From: Trichopria drosophilae
Lineage: Eukaryota; Arthropoda; Insecta; Hymenoptera; Diapriidae
DNA length: 64,000 nucleotides
Direction: 5' to 3'
NCBI GenBank assembly: GCA_030407085.1
Contig: CM059584.1
Coordinates: 132,531,501 to 132,595,500, forward strand
The notes under the pieces were generated by a model. It was not told the origin of the DNA. It saw nothing but the letters and a program-made list of their open reading frames with translations, and did no database searches. The position numbers and the translations under genes are program-made. This document shows, in pieces, positions 1-9,545 of the stretch (positions within the stretch are counted from its first letter, which is position 1; each line of letters opens with the position of its first letter).

Positions 1-100
1 TTTTTTCGGGTTTTTGGGGGAAAAAACTCGAAGAAACGTACATTTAGAATAGAGATTTTAAACGAGAAACATTTTAAAATCTTGGGGAACCCTGATAAAC
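1..100. repeat. 5' flank copy 1 of the Ulp1-type element (left of the insertion)
   Basis: This segment is nearly identical to 4881-4975. It includes a small hairpin (CGGGTTTTT / AAAAACTCG) and ends in CCCTGATAAA. Together with 4481-4650 it forms one copy of a sequence that is uninterrupted, apart from a TA tract, at 4881-5220. It is therefore the left half of a target locus split by the element at 101-4480. Confidence 0.8.
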
Positions 101-453
101 ATATATATGAGACGATCCACGTCAACCGGATCAGTGCTACGGCCAAAATTTGAAGTAACCAAAAAAATCGACTAAGGGCTCATTTTAAAGCTTAAGGCAT
201 CTACTTTCGAATGCCGAAGGCGCCTTTGCAGAATTCAATATGGCAGCTCCAATATGGCGCCAGAAAACTGCGAATATCGGTGAAAAAAATTTAAAAACGT
301 ATCTAAAATAAAAAATTACTCCATATTTATAGTGCTATATATGTTTTTCGATGTATTTTGACGCACTAAACACGAATCCGGCGTTAGAATTTAGCTACTA
401 CCTCTAATTTTTTTTCTAACCTCAAAAAACTGGAAAAAGGGAGTAAAAATGTG
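101..453 (+). repeat. Left terminal inverted repeat
   Basis: This is the reverse complement of 4128-4480. It contains an AATATGGCAGCTCCAATATGG block and ends inward at GAGTAAAAATGTG. Confidence 0.9.
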
Positions 454-477
454 TCCCAACCAGCGAAGGTACGATCG

Positions 478-1375
478 AAAGATGACCCACCCACCAAAGA
501 CTAAATCGAAGGGTGACCTGGCCAGTAAAGGCAAGATCGAATGGTGACCCGGCCAGCAAATGAAGAGACGAAGGGAGATCCGGCCAATTAAGGCAAGATC
601 GAATGGTGAACCAGCCGGCAAAGGCAAGATCGAATGGTGAACCAGCCAGCAAAGGCAAGATCGAATGGTGAACCAGCCAATTAAGGCAAGATCGAAGGGT
701 GACCCGGCCAATAAAGGCAAGATCGAATGGTGATCCGGCCAATTAAGGCAAGATCGAATGGTGAACCAGCCGGCAAAGGCAAGATCGAAGGGTGATCCGG
801 CCAATTAAGGCAAGATCGAATGGTGAACCAGCCAGCAAAGGCAAGATCGAATGGTGAACCAGCCAGCAAAGGCAAGATCGAATGGTGAACCAGCCAGCAA
901 AGGCAAGATCGAAGGGTGAACCGGCCAAAAAAGGCAAGATCGAATGGTGAACCAGCCAGCAAAGGCAAGATCGAATGGTGAACCAGCCAGCAAAGGCAAG
1001 ATCGAATGGTGAACCAGCCAGTAAAGGCAAGATCGAATGGTGAACCAGCCAGCAAAGGCAAGATCGAATGGTGAACCAGCCAGCAAAGGCAAGATCGAAT
1101 GGTGAACCAGCCAATTAAGGCAAGATCGAATGGTGAACCAGCCGGCAAAGGCAAGATCGAATGGTGAACCAGCCGGCAAAGGCAAGATCGAATGGTGAAC
1201 CAGCCAGCAAAGGCAAGATCGAATGGTGAACCAGCCAGTAAAGGCAAGATCGATTGGTGAACCAGCCGGCAAAGGCAAGATCGAAGGGTGATCCGGCCAA
1301 TTAAGGCAAGATCGAATGGTGATCCGGCCAATTAAGGCAAGATCGAAGGGTGATCCGGCCAATTAAGGCAAGATG
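478..1375. repeat. 31-bp minisatellite, about 29 units
   Basis: Units vary around AAGGCAAGATCGAATGGTGA followed by ACCAGCCAGCA (31 bp). Common variants are GGTGATCCGG and CCAATTAAGG. Because 31 is not a multiple of three and the unit lacks minus-strand stops, all three minus frames stay open and give the same repeating peptide (AGSPFDLA... SCLNWP...). Those reading frames are by-products of the repeat, not genes. The array lies between the left inverted repeat and the transposase stop codon. Confidence 0.95.
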
Positions 1376-1387
1376 TAAAGTAAGTTA

Positions 1388-3316
1388 TTAATATTGCATA
1401 AAATGTCCATTTTTTGCTTTTGAGTACTTTTTAATTTCAAGCTTGTTGCCGGCATTAGGGATAAATGCATGACACGTTTGAATTTTCGGCACTGAAGGTG
1501 GGTCAGGGAATCGTTTATTGAGTTTTTGTGTTATTTTTTTATGATCTTCTTTGTTGTAGTGAAAAAACTGTATGTTTTTGAATCTTGACTTTGCCCAAGT
1601 GAAGAGTGACAGTGAATTTAAAATGGCGTCATTCGGAGATGCTTGTAAGCTGAAACGAGTCGCTGCACATTTGAAACATGCTCCAAGACCATCACAAGCA
1701 CATTTACCATGCGCAGTACCGCTGCAGTGCCATTCAGCATCAATATTAAAATCGAGTTTATGATGCATCAAAAAGTTCATTTGAGTTTTGTTCTTAAAAT
1801 GTTGTTTAGCACCATCGGATGAGTAAAATACTTTTTTAACTTTTGGACATAATGTTTTTATAACTGGTGTTACTTTTTCTTGCATCAAATAAACTGCTGC
1901 TGCGTCATGTTTTGTGCTATCGGAGAGTAATATAATGCTGTAATGTTTTATTTCATTTTTAGATCGATAATAAATTACGACAGGAAATACAGTACACTGG
2001 TCGTTGTTGTAATGAAAAGCCTGTGCTGCATCCTGTACAACGTAAGCAAAATTTTCAGCGAAATCACAGTATACCAACACTTCATCATCACGTAAATTTT
2101 CTTTCTTATTTGAAAAAAATTCAGACTGAGCTGTTGCTATGAAGTGATGAGGGATAAGGTTTTTAAAACGATTGCACAATTCTTCAACAAAATCTTCGGC
2201 GGAAAGACATTGTTGCACGAGTCTGCATCGATCTGTGGATTGCCACGTACTGAATATTACCTGCTCTCTGTTGTTTTTTTCCAATAATCGTAAAACAAGA
2301 TCCGAAAATTCTTCCATTTTAAGACATTTTGGACAATTCAACAAAAAACAGTCAACAGTACTCTTTGTACATAAAATGAAATTTATGCAATCTTTATAAT
2401 CGTTTAATTGACGTTCAGAATCTTCGGTTAGCATCTTTAAGTTTACAGCATCAATCATTGTTTTAACATTTTGATGTATCGTGCAAACACATACGCTATG
2501 TGTTCCTGAACTCCCAGCAACAACACACCATTTAGGGCGCAGTTCAGAAAATTTAGATACACCAATAGTATGCTGTGGGTACTTTTCCTTAAACATTCTG
2601 TATAAAATTTTAATGTCATAAAGAAGCAAATGCTTTTGTTGAAGAACTTTTTGACCATCAATTTTTACGGAAATACAATCTTTTTTATTAGGCATTATCC
2701 GACTATTATCTTCAGATTCATAAAATTCAATTACTTGAGAGACTATGTTTTCGTCTAAACTTTTACCTTTTTTAACGGGAGGAGTAGCTAATACACCACC
2801 TGATTGTTTTAAATCCTTAGATTGAAGTGCGATTCTATAAGAACAACCAAATTCTTCTGCGATTTCACGGACACTCCAACAGTCTGGTGCGATTGTAAGT
2901 ATAGACTTTCGCATAGGATCATTTTGCGATAAACTATTGAATTTAGTCTTTAATCCATGTAAAAGTTCTTCTAAAGCTTCTGTTCTAGATTTGCAAACCT
3001 TCTTCGCGGCAGGTTCGTGTTGGGCTTCAGAATCAGTAACGCTACTATCAAGAGAATTGTTTTCCGTAACATTTTCCAAATTATCAGAATCAGTAACATT
3101 ACTATACCGAGAGTCGTTTTTTTGTAATTCGTAAAATAGTTTCCTACAATTTTGGCATATTTTTGATTTCGGATGTAGATTTGGAAAAGCTTTCAATACA
3201 TTTTGAGAGATATTCCTTAAATTTATGCCATTATGACTGTCTACATTTAATGGGTTAACACACCTTTTTGAATGCAACTTTTGTGTTTTGTCTCCATCGT
3301 CGCTATTGTTTCCCAT
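1388..3316 (-). CDS. Putative DDE-type transposase of the 101-4480 element
   Basis: This is a single uninterrupted 642-codon frame, the only long frame in the element. An N-terminal Cys cluster (C19, C54, C57, in KICQNC) is followed by an acidic, low-complexity linker (about 65-100). A possible helix-turn-helix lies near 145-170 (WSVREIAEEFGCS). The C-terminal half carries acidic motifs spaced as in RNase H-fold transposases: CDFAENF (D418), SSDGAKQHFKNK (D501) and HGKCACDGLG (about 536-545). Proteins with this DFAEN / SDG / HGK-DG pattern are widespread in arthropod and cnidarian transposons, as far as I recall. I do not assign a superfamily. A cellular function is unlikely because the frame sits between matched inverted repeats. 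A search of the 642 residues against transposase profiles would settle the family. Confidence 0.75.
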   Translation of the reverse strand: MGNNSDDGDKTQKLHSKRCVNPLNVDSHNGINLRNISQNVLKAFPNLHPKSKICQNCRKLFYELQKNDSRYSNVTDSDNLENVTENNSLDSSVTDSEAQHEPAAKKVCKSRTEALEELLHGLKTKFNSLSQNDPMRKSILTIAPDCWSVREIAEEFGCSYRIALQSKDLKQSGGVLATPPVKKGKSLDENIVSQVIEFYESEDNSRIMPNKKDCISVKIDGQKVLQQKHLLLYDIKILYRMFKEKYPQHTIGVSKFSELRPKWCVVAGSSGTHSVCVCTIHQNVKTMIDAVNLKMLTEDSERQLNDYKDCINFILCTKSTVDCFLLNCPKCLKMEEFSDLVLRLLEKNNREQVIFSTWQSTDRCRLVQQCLSAEDFVEELCNRFKNLIPHHFIATAQSEFFSNKKENLRDDEVLVYCDFAENFAYVVQDAAQAFHYNNDQCTVFPVVIYYRSKNEIKHYSIILLSDSTKHDAAAVYLMQEKVTPVIKTLCPKVKKVFYSSDGAKQHFKNKTQMNFLMHHKLDFNIDAEWHCSGTAHGKCACDGLGACFKCAATRFSLQASPNDAILNSLSLFTWAKSRFKNIQFFHYNKEDHKKITQKLNKRFPDPPSVPKIQTCHAFIPNAGNKLEIKKYSKAKNGHFMQY

Positions 3317-4127
3317 ACTGAGGAAAAGGACCGTTATTAAATATAAATCGATATTATGAGAACACCCAAGATCTTAGAAAAAAAAACTATCGTAAAGAAG
3401 TCGTTACTGGAAATGAACAGCCTGTTAAAACGAATAGATCCAGCTAGCCGAGGCCGCTCTACTCATAGTTTCGCTCGGCACATTTTGCTTGCGAGAAACG
3501 AAACAAATATGAAGTTCGTGCAAAATAACTTTTCCGTGTTAGAGATCACGTTTGAGTGACGGGCTCACGGATTTTTTTCTCTTCGGCTTTTTAGTACCAA
3601 ATACATAGGAAGGCATTAAGATTAAGTTTAAAAATGTAGAAAATTTTCAGGACTGTATAATCAGCGGCTCCGAAAACCCTTAGAACCATATGAATTCTAA
3701 TTTAAGGATAAACTTCGGTATTTTTTTCCTTGGAAGCGATAGATTTTAGAAGAAAATCACGAAAGGTACTTTTATTCAGAATTTCGAGAAAAATGCGACA
3801 GTATTTTTTACATTTCCGAAAATTGAATTTTTCGATTAATCATCCGCCATATTTGAGCCGCCATTTTGAAATTCAAAGATATGATACCGAATTCGTAATC
3901 AGCGACATCGAAAACTATTAAACATATTTTGTTCGATTTCTCAGAACCTTTAGCCTAGAATTAGATTGAAAATATTGATTGGTGATTGATTTTTTTGAGG
4001 TTAGAAACGGCTGGGACGTGTTACCTTGATTCCGGCGGTTGATTTGGATTCAACCGTTCTATCCTCTTATAAAAGAAGAGAAGGATACGAAAAATTTAGG
4101 TTTCTGCTTTTTTTTCGTAAATTTACC
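3317..4127. other. Non-coding interior of the 101-4480 element
   Basis: AT-rich sequence lies between the transposase start and the right inverted repeat. It would hold the transposase promoter. It contains a CCGCCATTTTGAAATTC block, a motif repeated elsewhere in the window. The short open frames here have no recognisable content. Confidence 0.5.
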
Positions 4128-4480
4128 CACATTTTTACTCCCTTTTTCCAGTTTTTTGAGGTTAGAAAAAAAATAAGAGGTAATAGCTAAATTCTAACGC
4201 CCGATTCGTGTTTAGGGCGTCAAAATACATCGAAAAACATATATAGCACTATAAATATGGAGTAATTTTTTATTTTAGATACGTTTTTAAATTTTTTTCA
4301 CCGAAATTCGCAGTTTTCTGGCGCCATATTGGAGCTGCCATATTGAATTCTGCAAAGGCGCCTTCGGCATTCGAAAGTAGATGCCTTAAGCTTTAAAATG
4401 AGCCCTTAGTCGATTTTTTTGGTTACTTCAAATTTTGTCCGTAGCACTGATCCGGTTGACGTGGATCGTCTCATATATAT
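4128..4480 (-). repeat. Right terminal inverted repeat
   Basis: This is the partner of 101-453. It ends at GTCTCATATATAT and is followed directly by AAAATAATGCAATTC, which resumes the interrupted target sequence. Confidence 0.9.
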
Positions 4481-4650
4481 AAAATAATGCAATTCTCTAG
4501 TTGAGAGAAAGCATTAAAATTGTATTTCTTCTTCGCCGCTTATTTTAAACAATTAATAATCAAAATGATTTATTGGGAAGACGGCATACATACTGAATGT
4601 AAACAAAGGAAAAATAAACAATGCGTCGTTCTAATGCGAACAACCGCAAA
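4481..4650 (+). pseudogene. Truncated 5' end of the Ulp1-type element (copy 1)
   Basis: This segment is nearly identical to 5052-5220. It includes the first codons of the downstream element's protein (MIYWEDGIHTECKQRKN from about 4564). The match stops at 4650, so this copy keeps only the beginning of the gene. With 1-100 it makes up the target locus split by the 101-4480 element. Confidence 0.75.
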
Positions 4651-4974
4651 AGATTTAACTTAAACGGAGATATTTAAGGCCAGAAAAAGTTACTTTACTA
4701 TTGGTTTTATATGGAAAACAAACCCCACCTGTATTTAATTTTATTAAAACTATTGCATTATATAAAAAAAACGAGTTTCGCACTTGACTGCTGACTGTGT
4801 GCTCATCAGCAGGGATCACAGCAGCCTTACCCTGGACTCGATTATTTAATTTATGTGTAATTTTATAAATGTACACGTTTTTTCGAGTTTTTGGGGGAAA
4901 AACTCGAACAAATGTACATTTAGAATAGAGATTTTAAACGAGAAACGTTTTAAAATCTTGGGGAACCCTGATAA

Positions 4975-5006
4975 ATATATATATATATATAATGTTTAAG
5001 TTAAAT

Positions 5007-5051
<45 letters not shown>
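4975..5051. repeat. TA microsatellite with an 18-bp interruption
   Basis: This is a long TA run interrupted at about 4990-5008. The core of the interruption (GTTTAAGTTAAATCT, 4992-5006) is the reverse complement of 4651-4665. The matching tract in the other copy is where the 101-4480 element inserted. Confidence 0.8.
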
Positions 5052-5057
<6 letters not shown>

Positions 5058-5130
5058 ATGCAATTCTCTAGTTGAGAAAGCTTTAAAATTGTATTTCTTC
5101 TTCGCCGCATATTTTAAACAATTAATAATC

Positions 5131-7569
5131 AAAATGATTTATTGGGAAGACGGCATACATACTGAATGTAAACAAAGGAAAAATAAACAATGCGTCGTTC
5201 TAATGCGAACAAAAGCAAAGGAAACATTGAGTAAAGTTGAAGACGATATTTTAGAAGCTGGTAATTTAAATGATGCTCTGGATAGTGTACTTTTGCAGAA
5301 GATAAAAAAGAGCCATTCTTAATCAAAATCATACGTGAATCGCAAAAGGCATGGCCTGGTGACATTTTGAAAGGCTTTGTGCATTTTGCTTCAACTTGCC
5401 CACTGCATGTTCTGTTAATGGCAGAAAAAGTTTTACGACATATTTTACAAAAAAAAGGTTGGCTGTTTATTTATGTTGACGCGACCGGGTCGATCATTAA
5501 ATGTCCCATAGATTTTATAATGAAACACATTTTTGTATACGCCGCAGTCGTAGCTGGTTCGGAAGATTACAGCCCACTGGATATCGCGACATTCATATCA
5601 TCTAATCATGGGGTGACAGATGTTTTAATTTTCTCGGAAAATCTGGCAGACTGTTTAAGGAGATTAACGAGCAGAAAAGTAGTTATTGACAAAATAGAAA
5701 GCGATTTCAGTTTGGTTTTGCTTCAAGCTTTCTGTAGATCCTTCAATGGATGCAAATTATCCATATACTTACGCGAAACCTACAATGAAATTTTGAAAGA
5801 CAACCAGCAACAAATGGAAATAAGCGTACTTCACATTTGCTCTTCTCATTTTTTGAAAACCGTTTTAAAACATATTAAAAGGGACGTTAAGCTCTGGACA
5901 TGCAAAAATTGGCAACAAATGCTTTAGTGAAACTCATACATAGCACTAGTTTGCATGAGGCATCTAAGACAGTAGAAGGGCTAGTAATTTTATTCGGAGC
6001 GAAATTTGAGGTAATTAATTATCAAGAACTTATTCAGGAATTACTGGGTGATGATAAACATGATCTCGAAGTTGACAATAACGCAGACAAGACAGAAATC
6101 CCGACCGAAAACTCAGAAGCAATGATACATGAGGATACAAAAAAGGAATCGCCGTTTTATGTTCATTTTCAAAACGTTAAAACCTCGATGTTGTCAAATA
6201 CTACTTTCACTGAAGTAGAAAATGAGCACATGAATAACAAATTTTTTGACTATGTTTTTGACTTTTTACTGCCGTATTATCCATTGTGGTCTGCAGTAAT
6301 GCTAGGTAAATTTATTATATTCAGAGGTATGAACGCGACCGTCTACAATTATTGGAAAATCGAAAAGTCGTATGTATTAAATCACAGGACCAAAATTCCT
6401 CTTTCGAAATACATACGACTGAAAGAAGAGGTGACGTTGCAACGATTGAGAGAAAGAACATTTTCACAAAAAACGACCTGAGTCCAAATAATCGTTTGAA
6501 ACGTACTAAAGAAGATAAAGAAGAACTCTTCCCTGTGGAAACGTGGAAAAGAAAATTTTCCAGTAGAAGGAAGTCGAACAGGTACTTCACGACTTCATCA
6601 AAGATTTTCAAAACTACCGAAAAAGAAACACCTAACCAGAAAATTGAAGAACATCAGAACGAAGTAGAAAAAATACATGGTGAATTCAAATCAGATACCA
6701 AGACTGAAAATGAAATTGCACAAGACGATAGCACGTTTGATTCCATATCCACACCTGCAACAATATTTGAAAAAAAAATCGATTCATCCCAAAGTCACAA
6801 CAAATTATTGCAAATCACTATTAGGGATATCAGTAAATTTTGAAAGCCTACAAACTCTCTTACCTAATGCGCAATTAGATGATGCCGTTATCAATGCTTT
6901 TATAGCATTAGCTTGTCATGAATCCGCTAATATTTTAAATTTTGACATTTTTTTTAATTCATGCATGAATCAAGATGGATCGGTTAGTGCCGGGTTTGAA
7001 AAATGGGTTGCCTGTACCAATATTTGGAGCTACAACATATGGTTAGTGCAGTTGCATATAGGTGCTCACTGGACCCTTCTAGTCATTATTCCAGGACAAA
7101 AACTGTTCCTTTATCTATAGATTACCTACATTTAGGGATACCTGAATACATCATAAAAAAATGGCGCAGGTTTTTGAATTCGCATCTAAGCCTTAGAATA
7201 CGCATGGGACGTACTACACAGAAATGGGAAGAGTGGTATCTCTACGAAGCGAAGGATACACCAAAACAAGATACTGCAAGCAGTACTTATGATTGCTGTG
7301 GAGTTCACGTTTGCCTGTGGGCGTATATTGTCTGTACAGGTAAATACCAACATTTTGATGACGAAATAATGCCTTATATCCGCGTCAACATTATGCGTAC
7401 TCTAATAGGGAGTCCGATAATCTCCAGAAAAGTAGGTAACACAGAAATCTACAATCGCTACCAACCCCTAAAAGCTGTATTCAATGAATCCATCAAACAT
7501 ACAGAACTACCAGTTTTAGGATTCGATAATACATTTGATCTTTGTGCGTCGTTAAGATATATTGAATAA
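5131..7569 (+). pseudogene. Frameshifted transposase-like gene with C-terminal Ulp1/SENP-like protease
   Basis: The reading frame starts at ATG 5131 (MIYWEDGIHTEC) and changes frame about five times: near 5305, 5895, 6480, 6830 and 7115. The N-terminal half has IYVDATGSII followed by FVYAAVVAG and a SVLHICSSHF block. These resemble the first DDE aspartate region of several eukaryotic transposases (MULE/Zisupton-like), an attribution from memory. A charged linker follows (about 6480-6830). The C-terminal part resembles a C48 cysteine protease: GAHWTLLVI (His), DYLHLG (Asp) and STYDCCGVHVC (Cys). The usual Gln five residues before the DCG aspartate is absent. Ulp1-type domains are known from several eukaryotic transposon families. 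The frameshifts indicate an inactive copy. Confidence 0.65.
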
Positions 7570-7604
7570 AGAGTTATTTCAATAATGCAATCAGAAAACA
7601 ACAG

Positions 7605-7705
7605 AAAAAAAAGATGAAATTTCAAAAAAATTTAAAAAAAAAAGATAAAATTTCAAAAAAATTAAAAAAAAAAGATAAAATTTCAAAAAAATAAAAAAAA
7701 AAATA
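7605..7705 (+). repeat. A-rich tandem repeat, three units of about 34 bp
   Basis: The units read AAAGATAAAATTTCAAAAAA with small changes. They lie directly downstream of the Ulp1-like frame and may be its 3' untranslated region or element end. Confidence 0.75.
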
Positions 7706-9545
7706 GGACCAATTCTCGCTACGTCCACGCCGTGGTCCTGGTGTACACAGAATGCGAGTTTACATAGAATATTGAACTGAAGATGATTCATTTGAGTTCG
7801 TATCAATTGAAGATAAGGTACTATTTATGTAGATGTTCAAAAATACACGGGACTTACAATACATAGAATAGAAAAAGGACATGATTTTGATTTCAAAAAC
7901 ATTAAAATAATTAAGATAGAAAGAAATAGACATAAACGCAAACATTTAGAAAATTATTTTATTAAAAAAAAATATAAATTCAGTTAACATTCGATTTGAA
8001 AAGTCAAATTTACCAGATACATATATACCCCTTTTGAATGTATAAACATAAACAATAATATTGAAAGGTTATTGATATAAAACTTTATTACTATGTAATC
8101 CTTGAACTTTTCAGTCTTTTCTTTCGTTTCAAACATCGCACATATAACGGGTATTTTATAATTAAATTTTTTTGGAAATTTATTGTCTTACTGAATACAA
8201 ATGTATTCATTTTTAAACATTTTTATTTCAGTGCTTTTTTCTACATTAAATGGATTAATTACAAACAATATGTATACTTAGAAGGGATTACTCACTTTTT
8301 TCAATGTAAGACAATAGATACATATTTTACAAATGTTATATTATTTTTCCATAGTTGATTTTATTATAAAAAAGAAAAATGAAAAGTTCAAAGAAAAAAA
8401 GAAAAAAATTCTTATGTTTTACTTAAGTTGGTTCATAATTTTTTCATAATATTGTAAACACATATTCATCTCATCACATCAATTGAAGAATTGTAACTTG
8501 TTTTTATATATTTTTTATTTTGTTATAATAGAATAAATCTGAAGAGGACCTAAATCAATGGTCGAAACGTTAAACTTTTGAAAGTTATTTCACCCTAATT
8601 ATTCTGATTAAGAAGAAATCAACAAAGGATATTTTCTCTTACGAAAACATATCAGAAAAGAAACTCTTAACTTAATATATTCAATATTTTAAGTTATCAT
8701 ATTTTGAAGAGAAGGTACATTTTAAAATATGTGATTGTTTGGATTTGACTGTGATTTTTTTCGAGTCGATTTAGAATTTGCGACATAAAGTTATAAGCCT
8801 TACAATATTCGGAAATTAGCTATATACTTTGAGCTTTTTGACATAATAATTGTAGTCCATACTTTTTATTGTTGATAAAAATCGTTATTTGGAGGTACTT
8901 TTACACGTAACACTTCTTTAATAACATTTTGTGACTGCATAATGTTTTAAAAGTAAATTGGGAAAATGCGGGGTCCCGCGTGCGCCCAACCGCTATTCGT
9001 CCCTGGCTCGCGGACTTTACTCTGCAGATTAGACTGGTAGCTTCAGCGTCATTTCTCAATTCGGAAGAATGAATAAGAATGCATTTACAACTACGCATGT
9101 ATTCAACGTTCAAATTTCCTGTGCGTATATGAATACATAAAAGTACCATGAGGATAAAAATAGATTCGGTTTTACTGGGTTACGCTAAAAAACAGAAATT
9201 TTGTCATATTATCAATTTTTCTAAAGCTGTTGGTCAAGAAATTGAATGCGAAACATTTAAAGAGATTTAGCACAAATAAAAAAACATAAAATCGAAAATT
9301 TAATATTTTTTTTGTTAAATAATAATGACAATTATTGTCAATTATGACATAAATTGAGTGAATCTGCCGAAAGCATTGATTGAAATTCTCGCTCATCATA
9401 TCATAAGCAATCTGCTACAAGAAAACTCGTACTGCACTGCGGTTGCTTTGACAACGTATACAAAGACATTTCCATGTATAATATAACCTAAAGAACACGC
9501 CTAGAATTATTCCTAATAAGATTGATATTTATTACCATATAAACC
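7706..9545. other. Intergenic DNA upstream of DRC3
   Basis: This stretch is mostly AT-rich with no gene that I can support. A small hairpin (AGGACCA / TGGTCCT) sits at about 7706-7739. A sequence at 8541-8576 (CTGAAGA...GACC...GGTCGAAACG) resembles the conserved core of hammerhead ribozymes or the end motif of Penelope-like retroelements. A GC-richer patch at about 8965-9050 is not explained. The DRC3 promoter should lie in the last few hundred bases, but no core element is evident. Confidence 0.4.

Larger units (their letters stand above)
101..4480 (-). mobile_element. Complete DNA transposon with 353-bp terminal inverted repeats
   Basis: The inverted repeats are 101-453 and 4128-4480. They match almost base for base from ATATATATGAGACGATCCAC inward to GAGTAAAAATGTG. 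Inside lie a 31-bp minisatellite (about 478-1375), one long reading frame on the minus strand (3316-1388) and an AT-rich 0.8-kb stretch. The ends are fixed independently because the target sequence also exists without the insert at 4881-5220. Insertion was into a TA-repeat tract, so the target-site duplication cannot be read. The open reading frame and well-matched arms suggest a young copy. I cannot name the superfamily from sequence alone. Confidence 0.85.
4881..7705 (+). mobile_element. Decayed transposon encoding a DDE-like and Ulp1-like protein
   Basis: The left part repeats 1-100 and 4481-4650, so this family has at least two copies here. The gene runs 5131-7569 and is followed by three A-rich tandem units (7605-7705). 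No inverted repeat partner for the left end was found on the right, so the right boundary is a guess. Confidence 0.5.

Noticed and set aside
391..1362. Several long minus-strand frames encoding AGSPFDLA-type repeats
   Set aside because: They are translations of the 31-bp minisatellite in all three frames. A repeat whose length is not a multiple of three gives the same peptide in every frame.
478..1375. Possible CRISPR-like array
   Set aside because: Units are contiguous with no unique spacers, and the sequence is an animal genome.
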